This document shows, piece after piece, positions 51,751 to 61,300 of a stretch of DNA of 64,000 nt; position 1 is the first letter of the stretch, and every line of letters starts with the position of its first letter. Location of the stretch: assembly GCA_947488655.1 (NCBI GenBank), contig CANKZZ010000002.1, forward strand, positions 62,001 through 126,000, given 5' to 3'. Made by a program: the position numbers and the translations under genes. A model generated the notes under the pieces. That model searched no databases, was not told the DNA's origin, and saw only the letters and a program-made list of their open reading frames with translations. This DNA is from an uncultured Psychroserpens sp. (lineage in GTDB: Bacteria; Bacteroidota; Bacteroidia; Flavobacteriales; Flavobacteriaceae).

Positions 51751-51785
51751 CAGCGATTTTTTTAAACTTTTAGTAACTAATAGTT

Positions 51786-52682
51786 TTAGTTCGTTTTGTA
51801 GTCTATCAATTTTCTTGGACCTTCTAGAAGTACTCTTACAATTTTCAAAGTTCCATCATCGGTTGTAGCAATCTGCCATTTAATGAGTGAAATCTCACCG
51901 TTTTCAATTTCGATTCCTGTTATACTTCTTGGGTGTACACAACTCCCGTCATTAAAAAATGCAATATCTCCAGGCTCAGGAAAACGTGGTCTGTGTGTAT
52001 GACCAACAATGGTGATGAGGTTATTATTATCTGTAATCCATTTTTTGGTACGTCGTTCTATTTTTATAAGTTCTTTATAGTTTTTTGCAGGACTTGTAGG
52101 ATCTGCAATACCCATAACATTTAAGGGTTTCCAGAGTACTCTAACCATAAATCTACTCCATTTCCAAAAAAGGTAGTTCCACCAATCTGCTTGATGACCA
52201 TGTGTAAGAAATAATTGTTGACCAGTTTTTGAGTGTTGTAAAATAACACCTTCATGATATTTTATGTCGCAAAATAAATCAACATCCTCTCCTGTTTTAG
52301 GGTCGAAAAAGGTTGATAAATTTTTCTCTACATATTTAGGGTCGCGATATACCATATCATGATTTCCCCAAATCATATGCAATCGGTCTTGCTCATGAAA
52401 TAGCTTCATCAACATGTAAACATTTTTATGAGCGTTTAAAATAGACTCAAACGAAAGGTTTTCCCAGAGTTCATCACCATCACCAAGTTCTATGTAGCTA
52501 AAACCTTCGGCATAATAGTTTTTTAGTGCATGAAAGTATATATTACGATTATTAGCGAAATCATCTGCAAAACTATTATCGCCTCTATGACAATCACTAA
52601 ATAATATGTATTTACTAGAATCGTCAAAATTGACTATTTTAGCTTCATTGTAGGCTCGATCTAATCTCGATTTTGATGACAT
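51786..52682 (-). CDS. Metallophosphoesterase (calcineurin-like)
   Basis: The 298-residue protein has all the metal-binding motifs of the family: FSDCHRGDN (D-x-H), LGDGDEL, WGNHDM, THGHQADWW and GHTHRPRF. The size and spacing resemble UDP-2,3-diacylglucosamine hydrolase-like (LpxH) or YbbF-type phosphoesterases, but LpxH proper has a different length, so substrate is unclear. Long acidic and tryptophan-rich segments near the centre suggest membrane-surface contact. Confidence 0.85.
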   Translation of the reverse strand: MSSKSRLDRAYNEAKIVNFDDSSKYILFSDCHRGDNSFADDFANNRNIYFHALKNYYAEGFSYIELGDGDELWENLSFESILNAHKNVYMLMKLFHEQDRLHMIWGNHDMVYRDPKYVEKNLSTFFDPKTGEDVDLFCDIKYHEGVILQHSKTGQQLFLTHGHQADWWNYLFWKWSRFMVRVLWKPLNVMGIADPTSPAKNYKELIKIERRTKKWITDNNNLITIVGHTHRPRFPEPGDIAFFNDGSCVHPRSITGIEIENGEISLIKWQIATTDDGTLKIVRVLLEGPRKLIDYKTN

Positions 52683-52730
52683 ATAAAAACTTTCAACTAA
52701 AATAAGTAGAAATTATTCAAGTTTCAATTC

Positions 52731-53426
52731 TCATTCAATCTTTTGGAGAGTAATTGGTAGTAAGCGCTCTACAAATTTTGTATATGCTAACTCAGATGGA
52801 TGTAAACCATCTATAGCTACTAAGTTTGGGTGTTCTAAACCTTGACGTGTAATGTCTGTAATATTTAAAAAAGTTATGTCTTCTTGTTGACAATAGCTCT
52901 CTATAAAGTCATTATACATATTAATCTCTTCGGAAGTTGTCTCAGGATTTCCATTATTTTGACCAAAAGTTGTAAAAGCATAATCAGGTATAGAAAGCAC
53001 TATTAAATTGCTTTTATCTCCTCCAATGGCATTAATAGCCATTTGTAATAGTTGAGGAAATTCAGCTTCAAAAACTAAAAAATCTATATTTTGATATTGA
53101 TTATTAACACCTATTAAAAGCGTTGCTAAGTCGTAGTCGGTTTGTAATGATTGGTCTTCTAAAGTATTAATTAAGTTTGTTGTAGTCCAGCCAGTTTGTG
53201 CAATTACATTTATATTAATTGTCTTGTTAATACTATCGTTTAAGGCGCTTTTTAATTGTTCTGGAAATCTACATGTATCGCATACACTTTGTCCTATAGT
53301 ATAACTATCTCCTAAATTTAAAATTTTAATAGGATCATCAAAAGAGGTTATTACATTGTCGTCATTTACACTGCACGATAAAAATGATATTATTTGTATT
53401 AAGAGAAAAATAATTGTTTTATTCAT
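52731..53426 (-). CDS. SGNH/GDSL-type lipoprotein hydrolase
   Basis: The 231-residue lipoprotein has signal MNKTIIFLLIQIISFLSC, lipidated at Cys18, and SGNH blocks: LGDSYTIGQSV with the nucleophile serine, LLIGVNNQYQ, and DGLHPSELAY with the catalytic Asp-His near the C-terminus. It should remove acetyl or acyl groups from sugars or lipids at the outside surface. The natural substrate is unknown. Confidence 0.85.
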   Translation of the reverse strand: MNKTIIFLLIQIISFLSCSVNDDNVITSFDDPIKILNLGDSYTIGQSVCDTCRFPEQLKSALNDSINKTININVIAQTGWTTTNLINTLEDQSLQTDYDLATLLIGVNNQYQNIDFLVFEAEFPQLLQMAINAIGGDKSNLIVLSIPDYAFTTFGQNNGNPETTSEEINMYNDFIESYCQQEDITFLNITDITRQGLEHPNLVAIDGLHPSELAYTKFVERLLPITLQKIE

Positions 53427-53467
53427 AGTATAAAATATACGCAGAACGAGCTAAAATGGTTTGTAAT

Positions 53468-53499
53468 AAAAAAGCTTCTCTAATTAGAGAAGCTTTTTT
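53468..53499. terminator. Bidirectional palindromic terminator
   Basis: AAAAAAGCTTCTCTAA (53468-53483) is followed directly by its complement (53484-53499). It stands after the minus-strand acyl-CoA dehydrogenase gene. Confidence 0.85.
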
Positions 53500-53505
53500 A
53501 TTTCT

Positions 53506-54684
53506 TTATTTAAAGGCATTAAGACCTGTAATGTCTAATCCAGTAATGAGCAAATGAATATCGTGTGTGCCTTCGTAAGTAACAACACTTTCAAGGTTCA
53601 TCATGTGCCTCATGATAGAGTATTCTCCACTAATTCCCATTCCGCCTAACATTTGCCTAGCGTCGCGAGCAATCTTTAAAGCCATGTCTACATTATTACG
53701 TTTTGCCATTGAGATTTGTGCAGAAGTTGCAGTGCCATTTTCTCGCATTACACCAAGCCTCCAAGCCAATAATTGTGCTTTAGTAATTTCGGTAATCATC
53801 TCTGCTAATTTTTTCTGTTGCAATTGAAACTGTCCAATAGGCTTACCAAATTGCATACGTTCTTTACTATAACGTAAAGCAGTATCATAACAATCCATTG
53901 CAGCACCAATTGCTCCCCAAGCAATACCAAAACGAGCAGAGTCTAAGCAACCAAGAGGTGCTCCTAAACCAGATTTATTAGGCAACAAATTTTCTTTAGG
54001 AACTTTAACATTATCAAAAATGAGCTCACCAGTTGCAGAGGCTCTTAATGACCATTTATTGTGAGTTTCAGGTGTTGTAAAACCTTCCATACCACGTTCA
54101 ACAATAAGACCATGAATACGTCCTTCTTCATTTTTAGCCCATACCACAGCAATTTGGCAAAAAGGTGAATTAGAGATCCACATTTTAGCACCATTTAAAA
54201 GATAATGGTCACCCATATCTTTAAAATTAGTTACCATGCCTCCAGGATTACTTCCATGATCTGGCTCTGTCAAACCAAATGACCCTATCCATTCTCCACT
54301 TGCTAATTTTGGAAGATATTTTTTTCGTTGCTCTTCGCTACCATATTTCCAAATTGGATACATTACTAAAGAAGATTGAACCGATGCAGTACTTCTAACG
54401 CCTGAATCTCCACGCTCAATTTCCTGCATAATCAATCCATAAGAAATTTGGTCTAATCCAGCACCACCATATTCTTCAGGTATGTATGGTCCAAAAGCAC
54501 CAATTTCAGCCAAACCACCAATTATAGATTTTGGGAATTCTGCTTTTTGTGCTGCCTCTTCAATAATAGGTGAGACATCACGTTTTACCCATTCTCTAGC
54601 TGCATCACGTACTAATTTATGTTCATCTGTAAGTAATTCATCAAGATTGTAATAATCTGGTGCTTCGAATAAATCTGGCTTCAT
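53506..54684 (-). CDS. Acyl-CoA dehydrogenase (glutaryl-CoA dehydrogenase-like)
   Basis: About 392 residues from the ATG at 54684. The protein shows the acyl-CoA dehydrogenase signatures FGLTEPDHGSNPGGM, WISNSPF, the FAD-contact SLRASATGEL, and the catalytic base region VTYEGTHDIH. Similarity is closest to glutaryl-CoA dehydrogenases, which oxidise and decarboxylate glutaryl-CoA in lysine and tryptophan breakdown. The saccharopine-like enzyme at 30514 is far away, so a shared pathway is only a suggestion. It is monocistronic. Confidence 0.9.
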   Translation of the reverse strand: MKPDLFEAPDYYNLDELLTDEHKLVRDAAREWVKRDVSPIIEEAAQKAEFPKSIIGGLAEIGAFGPYIPEEYGGAGLDQISYGLIMQEIERGDSGVRSTASVQSSLVMYPIWKYGSEEQRKKYLPKLASGEWIGSFGLTEPDHGSNPGGMVTNFKDMGDHYLLNGAKMWISNSPFCQIAVVWAKNEEGRIHGLIVERGMEGFTTPETHNKWSLRASATGELIFDNVKVPKENLLPNKSGLGAPLGCLDSARFGIAWGAIGAAMDCYDTALRYSKERMQFGKPIGQFQLQQKKLAEMITEITKAQLLAWRLGVMRENGTATSAQISMAKRNNVDMALKIARDARQMLGGMGISGEYSIMRHMMNLESVVTYEGTHDIHLLITGLDITGLNAFK

Positions 54685-54739
54685 TTTATATGATATTTTG
54701 TTTGATAACAAAAATAACGAAAACGTTTGCAGTGCACAA

Positions 54740-55453
54740 TTACATTTTCAAATAAAATGCTTTTGTTAGATTTATATAGTCATCGGTATATTTATGACGT
54801 TCGGTTTCTATAATTAATTGAGTAGTTTCAATTTTTGTTTCAGTAAATGAAAACTCTAATAAACTCCTCTTTATGTTTGACGTAATGGTGCCTTTAACTC
54901 TTGTTTTTTTCTTCGGAAATAGGCCAACTCGTAAAGCTAATTCTATAAAACGTATTTCTTCATTAAATGGGATTATTACCGTAAATATTCCATTTTCAGA
55001 AAGTAAAGCTACTACACTTTCTAACAAATGCTCAAAGGGCATTGCATCTTGAAATCTTGCTAAATCTCGCTGTGTATTCTCGGTTTTATAGTCTTCAGAA
55101 TAAAAAGGTGGATTGCAAATGATTAAATCATATTTATCATCAATTTCATCTGCAAACTCATCAAGAGAAGCGTGATAGCAAAACAAGCGATCATTCCATA
55201 TAGATTGTTCAAAATTTTCTACACATTGCTCATAAGCATTATCGTCTATTTCTAATGCTTCAATTATTTGTGCATTGCTTCGTTGTGCCAACATTAAAGC
55301 TAAAATACCAGTGCCTGCTCCAATATCTAAAATAGAATGTGGATTGGTGGTTATAGAGGTCCAGGCTCCTAACAAAACTGCATCTGTGCCAATTTTCATT
55401 GCACATTGATCTTGATGTATTGAGAAGTTTTTAAATTGAAAAGGTTTATGCAT
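54740..55453 (-). CDS. trmN6: tRNA1(Val) adenine-37 N6-methyltransferase
   Basis: The 237-residue enzyme has the SAM motif LDIGAGTGILALML near residue 42, ALEIDDNAYEQC, and the N6-adenine methyltransferase motif NPPF followed by YSEDYKTEN. It methylates A37 of tRNA1-Val. The N-terminal FKNFSIHQDQCAMKIGTDAVLLGAW is the signature of this branch. It lies six bases after rimM, consistent with a shared transcript. Confidence 0.9.
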   Translation of the reverse strand: MHKPFQFKNFSIHQDQCAMKIGTDAVLLGAWTSITTNPHSILDIGAGTGILALMLAQRSNAQIIEALEIDDNAYEQCVENFEQSIWNDRLFCYHASLDEFADEIDDKYDLIICNPPFYSEDYKTENTQRDLARFQDAMPFEHLLESVVALLSENGIFTVIIPFNEEIRFIELALRVGLFPKKKTRVKGTITSNIKRSLLEFSFTETKIETTQLIIETERHKYTDDYINLTKAFYLKM

Positions 55454-55459
55454 TGTATA

Positions 55460-55990
55460 TTATTCTTCTAAATACAAATCAATTAAACCTTCTGGTGTAT
55501 TTACAAAAATGATTTTATTTTCTTTATCTACTTTAGAAATAAATTCGTCATTCATAGGTATAAGAATTTCAATTCCTTCTCGATCAATTTCAAAGAGAGA
55601 TTGAGCAGTAGAGTCATTAACACCTGTGATATTACCTACGTGCCCAAAATTTTTGTCTTCAACCTTAAAACCGATTATTTCATGAAAATAAAATTTATCA
55701 TCATCTAGTTTAGGTAAAAATTCTAAAGGTAAGTATAGTTCACTTTTCATTAGAGAATCTGCATCTTCCTCTGTATCAACATCCTCAAATTTAACTCTCA
55801 ATAATTCAGACTTATGTAGTTGAGAAGATTCTATAAAAAAAGGTAAGAGAGTATCTCTTACTTCTATAAAAACAGAGTCTAAGTTTTCGTAAAGCTCAGG
55901 TTCATCGGTATCTAGTTTAACTAATAACTCGCCTTTAAAACTATATTTTTTAACAATTTTTCCTAGAAAAAAACAGTCACTTTTTTGCAT
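55460..55990 (-). CDS. rimM: 16S rRNA processing protein RimM
   Basis: The 176-residue protein has the N-terminal RimM beta-barrel (FLGKIVKKYSFKGELLVK) and the C-terminal PRC-barrel (YFHEIIGFKVEDKNFGHVGNI). It binds ribosomal protein S19 and helps mature the 30S head. rpsP lies directly upstream, but a palindromic terminator separates the two, so rimM depends on read-through or its own promoter. Confidence 0.95.
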   Translation of the reverse strand: MQKSDCFFLGKIVKKYSFKGELLVKLDTDEPELYENLDSVFIEVRDTLLPFFIESSQLHKSELLRVKFEDVDTEEDADSLMKSELYLPLEFLPKLDDDKFYFHEIIGFKVEDKNFGHVGNITGVNDSTAQSLFEIDREGIEILIPMNDEFISKVDKENKIIFVNTPEGLIDLYLEE

Positions 55991-56059
55991 GACATATATA
56001 TTTATAAATCACACCATGGTGCAATTTTAATTGTAATTACTACTTCTTATAAAACTAAA

Positions 56060-56087
56060 AAACTCCGATACAATTGTATCGGAGTTT
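56060..56087 (-). terminator. Palindromic terminator between rpsP and rimM
   Basis: AAACTCCGATACAA (56060-56073) is followed directly by TTGTATCGGAGTTT (56074-56087). On the minus strand it is followed by a T-rich run, so it can end the rpsP transcript before rimM. Confidence 0.8.
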
Positions 56088-56108
56088 AAAAGTATAAAAA
56101 ATAATTTT

Positions 56109-56624
56109 CTATTCTTCTTCGTTAGAAGCTTTAGCTTCTTCACCAGTAGCATCAGTCGCTTCTGTTTCTTCAACTACAGGAGCTGCAGCTGCAATTCTAG
56201 CTTCATTAACTGCTTTTTCTGCTGCTAATGCATCAGCCTTAGCTTTTGCTTGAACGTCAGATAAGCCAGCTTCTTTAGCTTCTACTTTCTCTGCTTTTTG
56301 TTGTAACCAAGCATTAAATTTCTCTTCAGCTTGCTCTTCAGTTAAAGCACCTTTAGTAACACCTCCAGCTAAATGATTTTTTAACAAAGCTCCTTTATAA
56401 GATAAAATTGCTCTTGCTGTATCAGTTGGTTGTGCACCATTCTGTAACCATTGTACTGCTCCATCAACATCTAATTCTACTGTTGCTGGGTTAGTGTTTG
56501 GATTGTAAGCACCTATTTTCTCTAAGTATTTACCATCTCTTTTTGCTCGTGCATCTGCTGCAACGATCCAATAATAAGGTTTCCCTTTTTTACCGTGTCT
56601 TTGTAATCTAATTTTTACAGGCAT
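56109..56624 (-). CDS. rpsP: 30S ribosomal protein S16 with a long C-terminal extension
   Basis: About 171 residues from the ATG at 56624. The core S16 domain (residues 1-80) begins [20 protein letters not shown], with [10 protein letters not shown] and [12 protein letters not shown]. An alanine- and glutamate-rich tail of about 90 residues, ending [10 protein letters not shown], is a common Bacteroidota feature of unknown role. The frame can be extended upstream through the leader hairpin, but that lacks conservation. A promoter and hairpin leader lie upstream. Confidence 0.95.
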   Translation of the reverse strand: MPVKIRLQRHGKKGKPYYWIVAADARAKRDGKYLEKIGAYNPNTNPATVELDVDGAVQWLQNGAQPTDTARAILSYKGALLKNHLAGGVTKGALTEEQAEEKFNAWLQQKAEKVEAKEAGLSDVQAKAKADALAAEKAVNEARIAAAAPVVEETEATDATGEEAKASNEEE

Positions 56625-56667
56625 ATTTTTAATTAATTTGCGAGGTTCGCGACCTCTATTATTAATG
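56625..56667 (-). ncRNA. Hairpin leader of rpsP (possible ribosomal-protein leader)
   Basis: GAGGT (56642-56646) pairs with ACCTC (56652-56656) around TCGCG in the leader between the rpsP promoter and its start. A leader class for S16 in Flavobacteria has been proposed from comparative genomics, as I recall; membership needs a covariance search. S16 would then repress its own synthesis. Confidence 0.45.
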
Positions 56668-56672
56668 AGGCG

Positions 56673-56701
56673 CAAAGATAATACAATAATTTAATTCTCA
56701 A
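56673..56701 (-). promoter_or_regulatory. Promoter of rpsP: TTG-N18-TATCTTTG
   Basis: On the minus strand TTG (56699-56701) and TATCTTTG (56673-56680) are separated by 18 bases, close to the usual flavobacterial -33/-7 spacing. This is the best full promoter match in the window. Confidence 0.6.
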
Positions 56702-56800
56702 CATTTTATTTGTAATTAAGTAATATTGAAAATTTATTATACTTTTGGGAGCACTAAAACGTTATTCTTGTTTACATAAAATATATTATAAATTATTAAC

Positions 56801-57490
56801 ATGAAAAAATTAGCCTTAATTCTTATAACCCTTGCAACTGTGTTTAGTTGTGGAGAAGAGCTTCAATTTAATTCGCCTGCAATACAGGGAAATTATAATG
56901 GTAATCTTTGGAAAGCATCTTCTTTTGCAGCAGATATTGATTTTGGTGGGTTTTTAGTACAAGGAAGTAATAACATTGAGACTGTACAATTAATAACACA
57001 AGATGATACTGCTGGAATTTATAATTTAGGAGGAGATAGTCCAAGTGTTGCTATTGTTAAAGATGTTAATGGTGATGTGTATTCTTCTGGGAATGATCCA
57101 GACCCAGATTTTACTTTGTATCCAGCAGAAGGTCAAATTATTATAGAAAGTGTTTCTAATACAACACCTAGAACAATCACAGGAACTTTTTGGTTTTATG
57201 CATTTTCTAGCGATGGTACGCAAACAGTAAATTTTAATGAGGGTGTTTTTCATAAGGTACCTATCGTAGGAGGTTTAGTAGCATTAGATGGAGGGAGTAG
57301 TTGTTTGCAGGCTACACAGCAAGCTAATATAGCGCAAGCAGCATTTAATGCAACAGATACGACAATGCCAGATTATACAGATGCATGTAATGCCTATAGA
57401 TTAGCATTAATAGATAAAATAGATATTTGCGGTGATCCAGATGGTAGTCAACAAGCTATTATTGAGAGCCTAGGTACTTGTATACCTTAA
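56801..57490 (+). CDS. DUF6252-type lipoprotein
   Basis: The 229-residue protein has lipoprotein signal MKKLALILITLATVFSC with Cys17. The mature N-terminal half (GNYNGNLWKASSFAADID and TITGTFWFYAFSS) resembles DUF6252. The C-terminal part is a small alpha-helical region with three cysteines (SSCLQA, DACNAY, IDICGDPD, LGTCIP). Function is unknown; it is probably anchored at the outer membrane. A terminator closes it. Confidence 0.7.
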   Translation: MKKLALILITLATVFSCGEELQFNSPAIQGNYNGNLWKASSFAADIDFGGFLVQGSNNIETVQLITQDDTAGIYNLGGDSPSVAIVKDVNGDVYSSGNDPDPDFTLYPAEGQIIIESVSNTTPRTITGTFWFYAFSSDGTQTVNFNEGVFHKVPIVGGLVALDGGSSCLQATQQANIAQAAFNATDTTMPDYTDACNAYRLALIDKIDICGDPDGSQQAIIESLGTCIP

Positions 57491-57510
57491 TAAATATCCA
57501 CATAAGTTAA

Positions 57511-57539
57511 AAAAAGCAGCCTAATGGCTGCTTTTTTTG
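57511..57539 (+). terminator. Intrinsic terminator after the DUF6252 lipoprotein
   Basis: AAAAAGCAGCC (57511-57521) pairs with GGCTGCTTTTT (57526-57536) around TAAT, then further T residues. Confidence 0.85.
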
Positions 57540-57678
57540 TTAAAGAGCTCTAAGGTTATGTTAAAAACGTTAATTTGTTAGATTTTTCCTATTTTATTTG
57601 TTATATTAAAAATAGTTGGATGTGAAACAATACGCATCAAAAAATAAAGTATTGAAATTTAAAAATGATAAGAGAGAT

Positions 57679-58128
57679 ATGAAGTATTCAGAAGAAATTT
57701 CAAATAAATTAAATGAGTTATTAGTAAAAAACTATGACGCAGAAAAAGGTTATTTAAACGCTATAGATAATGTTGATAGTGATAGATTAAAAATGTATTT
57801 CAAGAGACGTGCAACAGAGCGTAGCGAATTTGCCAAAGAACTAAGAACCGAAATATTACAGTATGGAGAAATACCAGAAGATTCGGGTAGTTTTAAGGGA
57901 GCAATGCATCGTAATTGGATGTCTTTAAAATCAACTTTTACTTCTAATAATGAAGAGTCAATCCTCGAAGAAGCAATTAAAGGAGAAGAGGCCAGTTTAG
58001 AAGAGTATAATGACTTAATTAAAGAACGTCATTTACCACCTACAATTGATGCATTATTATTAAAGCATAAAAATGCAATCCAATCGGCAATTAATACCGA
58101 AAAAGTTCACGAAGAATTAATTTCATAA
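57679..58128 (+). CDS. DUF2383 four-helix-bundle protein (PA2169 family)
   Basis: About 149 residues from the ATG at 57679. Pattern: MKYSEEISNKLNELLVKNYDAEKGY, ERSEFAKELRTEI, ILEEAIKGEEASLEEYNDLI, typical of ferritin-like four-helix DUF2383 proteins. Many are stress-induced; function unknown. An earlier TTG/GTG start would add 21 residues before the conserved block. It is closed by a terminator. Confidence 0.85.
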   Translation: MKYSEEISNKLNELLVKNYDAEKGYLNAIDNVDSDRLKMYFKRRATERSEFAKELRTEILQYGEIPEDSGSFKGAMHRNWMSLKSTFTSNNEESILEEAIKGEEASLEEYNDLIKERHLPPTIDALLLKHKNAIQSAINTEKVHEELIS

Positions 58129-58148
58129 ATCAATTAATTCATCGTAGA

Positions 58149-58179
58149 AAAAAGTCAGCTGTAAAGCTGACTTTTTTTT
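58149..58179 (+). terminator. Intrinsic terminator after the DUF2383 gene
   Basis: AAAAAGTCAGCT (58149-58160) pairs with AGCTGACTTTTT (58165-58176) around GTAA; T residues continue. Confidence 0.85.
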
Positions 58180-58359
58180 GTTTAAAACTGTTTATAACTT
58201 CACTTTATAAAAAAGGACTTTCTTCGTAATTTTATACGCTACTTTTTATGTAAATTATGTCATTAGAAATTTTGTAATAAAAATGTTTTCTAGACTTTTC
58301 AATAATTAGTAACGTATTGTGCCACTGCACTTAAATAGAATTATAAAAGCCCAAATAGT

Positions 58360-61300
58360 ATGTATTTAATCTTTGATACCGAAACGACCGGATTACCAAA
58401 ACGTTGGGATGCTCCAATTACAGATGTCGATAATTGGCCTAGATGTATACAAATAGCATGGCAATTACATGATGAAATGGGTAATTGCATTGATCATCAA
58501 GATTATTTGGTGAAACCAGATGGATTTAATATACCATATGACGCTGAAAAAATTCATGGTATTTCTACTGAGTTAGCTCAAGAGCAAGGTGTTTCTTTAC
58601 AAGAGGTCTTGTCAAAATTTAATAGCGCACTTTCAAAAACCAAATTTGTCGTTGGACAAAATGTAAAATTCGATCTCAATATTATGGGAGCAGAGTTTGT
58701 TAGAGAGGGTGTTAACAATCAACTTCAAGAATTACCAGTATTAGATACTTGTACTGAGCATACTGCATCACTATGTCAAATTCCTGGTGGTCGCTACGGA
58801 AAGTTTAAACTACCAACTTTAACAGAATTACATCAATTTTTATTTAATAAACCATTTGCAGAAGCGCATAATGCGACAGCAGATGTAGAAGCAACAACAA
58901 GATGTTTTTTTGAACTCATACGCTTAGGAGAGTATACTAAAGAGCAATTGGATGTTGAGCCAGATTATTTTAAAAATTTTAACGAGAAGAATCCGCAAAC
59001 GATTCAACTCATTGGTTTAAAACATATAAATCTTAAAAAGGAAAGCGCAAAAATAAATGAGCGCCTCCAAAAATTGCAATCAGTTGATATTTCCGAAGAG
59101 GAAATAAAAGAAAACATTGCAGATTTAAAAGATGTTGATTTTGTACACTTACATAATCATTCTCAGTTTTCGGTTTTACAATCAACTATAAGCATTACAG
59201 ATTTGGTTGCTGTAGCTGCCGAACATAAAATGCCTGCTGTGGCATTAACAGATCATGCTAATATGATGGGAGCTTTTCATTTTGTAAAAGCTGTAAATAA
59301 TCACAATAAAGGTGTAAAAGCTAAAATTGAAGAAGCTCAAGAAAAAGGAGAAACTTTAGATTTAAAAGAAATCAAACCAATTTTAGGTTGTGAGTTTTTT
59401 GTTTGTGAGGATCATACTAATAAATCTAGAAAAGATAACGGATATCAAATTGTATTAATTGCAAAGAATAAAAACGGTTATCACAACTTGGCTAAATTAT
59501 CATCCCATGCCTTTGTAGATGGCTTTTATTATTTGCCAAGAATTGACAAAAAATTAATTCAGCAATATAAAGAAGACTTAATTTGTCTCACAGGTAATCT
59601 CTATGGAGAGGTCCCAAGTAAAGTTTTAAATGTTGGAGAAAACCAAGCAGAAGAGGCCTTATTATGGTGGAAACAAGAATTTGGTGATGACTTGTATATA
59701 GAATTAATGCGTCATAATCAAGAGGATGAAAATCGTGTTAACCCTGTATTAATTGAGTTTTCTAAAAAACACGATATCAAATTAATTGCCTCTAATAATA
59801 CTTACTATTGTAAAAAAGAAGATGCAAATGCACATGATATTTTATTGTGTGTAAAAGATGGTGAAAAGCAGGCTACTCCAATAGGTCGCGGTAGAGGTTA
59901 TCGTTATGGGATGCCAAATAAGGAGTATTATTTTAAGTCGTCTGATGAGATGAAATCCTTATTTAAGGATGTGCCAGATGCCATATCAAATATTCAAGAG
60001 GTAGTTGATAAGGTAGAAGCATTTCAATTAGCTAGAGATGTATTATTGCCTGCATTTGATATTCCAGATGAGTTTAAAGATGCTGCAGACTTAGCAGATG
60101 GTGGTAAGCGTGGTGAAAATGCATTTTTAAAACACATAACCTTTGAAGGTGCCAAAAAAAGGTATGGAGAAAACTTAAGTGATGAGGTGATTGAGCGCCT
60201 AGACTTTGAGTTAAGCGTTATTGAAAACACAGGTTATCCTGGTTACTTTTTAATTGTTGAAGACTTTATTAGAGAGGCTCGTAATATGGATGTTTCTGTA
60301 GGTCCTGGTCGTGGGTCTGCAGCAGGATCTGTAGTAGCTTATTGTCTTTGGATTACAAACATCGATCCACTCAAGTACGATTTGCTTTTTGAGCGTTTCC
60401 TAAATCCAGATCGTGTTAGTATGCCAGATATTGATATCGATTTTGATGATGAAGGTCGTAGTCGTGTCATGGATTACGTAATAAATAAATACGGTTCTAA
60501 TCAAGTAGCTCAAATTATAACTTACGGTACGATGGCAGCAAAGTCGTCTATTAGAGATACAGCAAGGGTACTTGATTTGCCTTTGTTTGAAGCAGATCGT
60601 ATTGCTAAGTTAATTCCAACCATGTCAAAATTGAATAAGATTTTTGGCCTATCGGAAAAAGAACTTGGTAATAAATTTAGGGCAGAAGATTTAGAAAAAG
60701 TCAACGAACTTTTAAATATCGCAGATGGTGAAGGTCTAGATGCTGAAACTGTAAATCTGGCAAGGTCACTTGAAGGTTCTGTTCGTAATACAGGAATACA
60801 TGCGTGTGGTGTAATTATTACACCAGATGATATAACCAAATTCGTTCCTGTTGCTTTAGCTAAGGATTCCGATTTATATGTCACTCAGTTTGATAACTCA
60901 GTGGTTGAAGATGCAGGTTTGCTTAAAATGGATTTTTTAGGATTAAAAACCTTAACCCTAATTAAAGATACCGTTAAAATTGTAAAAGCAAAACATGATA
61001 TTCTTTTAGATCCAGATACGTTTCCTTTAGATGACGAAAAAACATATGAACTCTTCCAAAAAGGTGAAACTGTTGGTGTGTTTCAATATGAATCTCCAGG
61101 AATGCAAAAGCACCTTAAAGAATTAAAACCTACGGTTTTTGAAGATTTAATTGCAATGAATGCTTTATATCGTCCAGGTCCAATGGAATATATACCAAGT
61201 TTTACAAGACGTAAACATGGTGATGAAGATATTGAGTACGATTTACCAGCAATGGAAGAATATCTCAAAGAAACCTATGGGATTACAGTCTACCAAGAGC

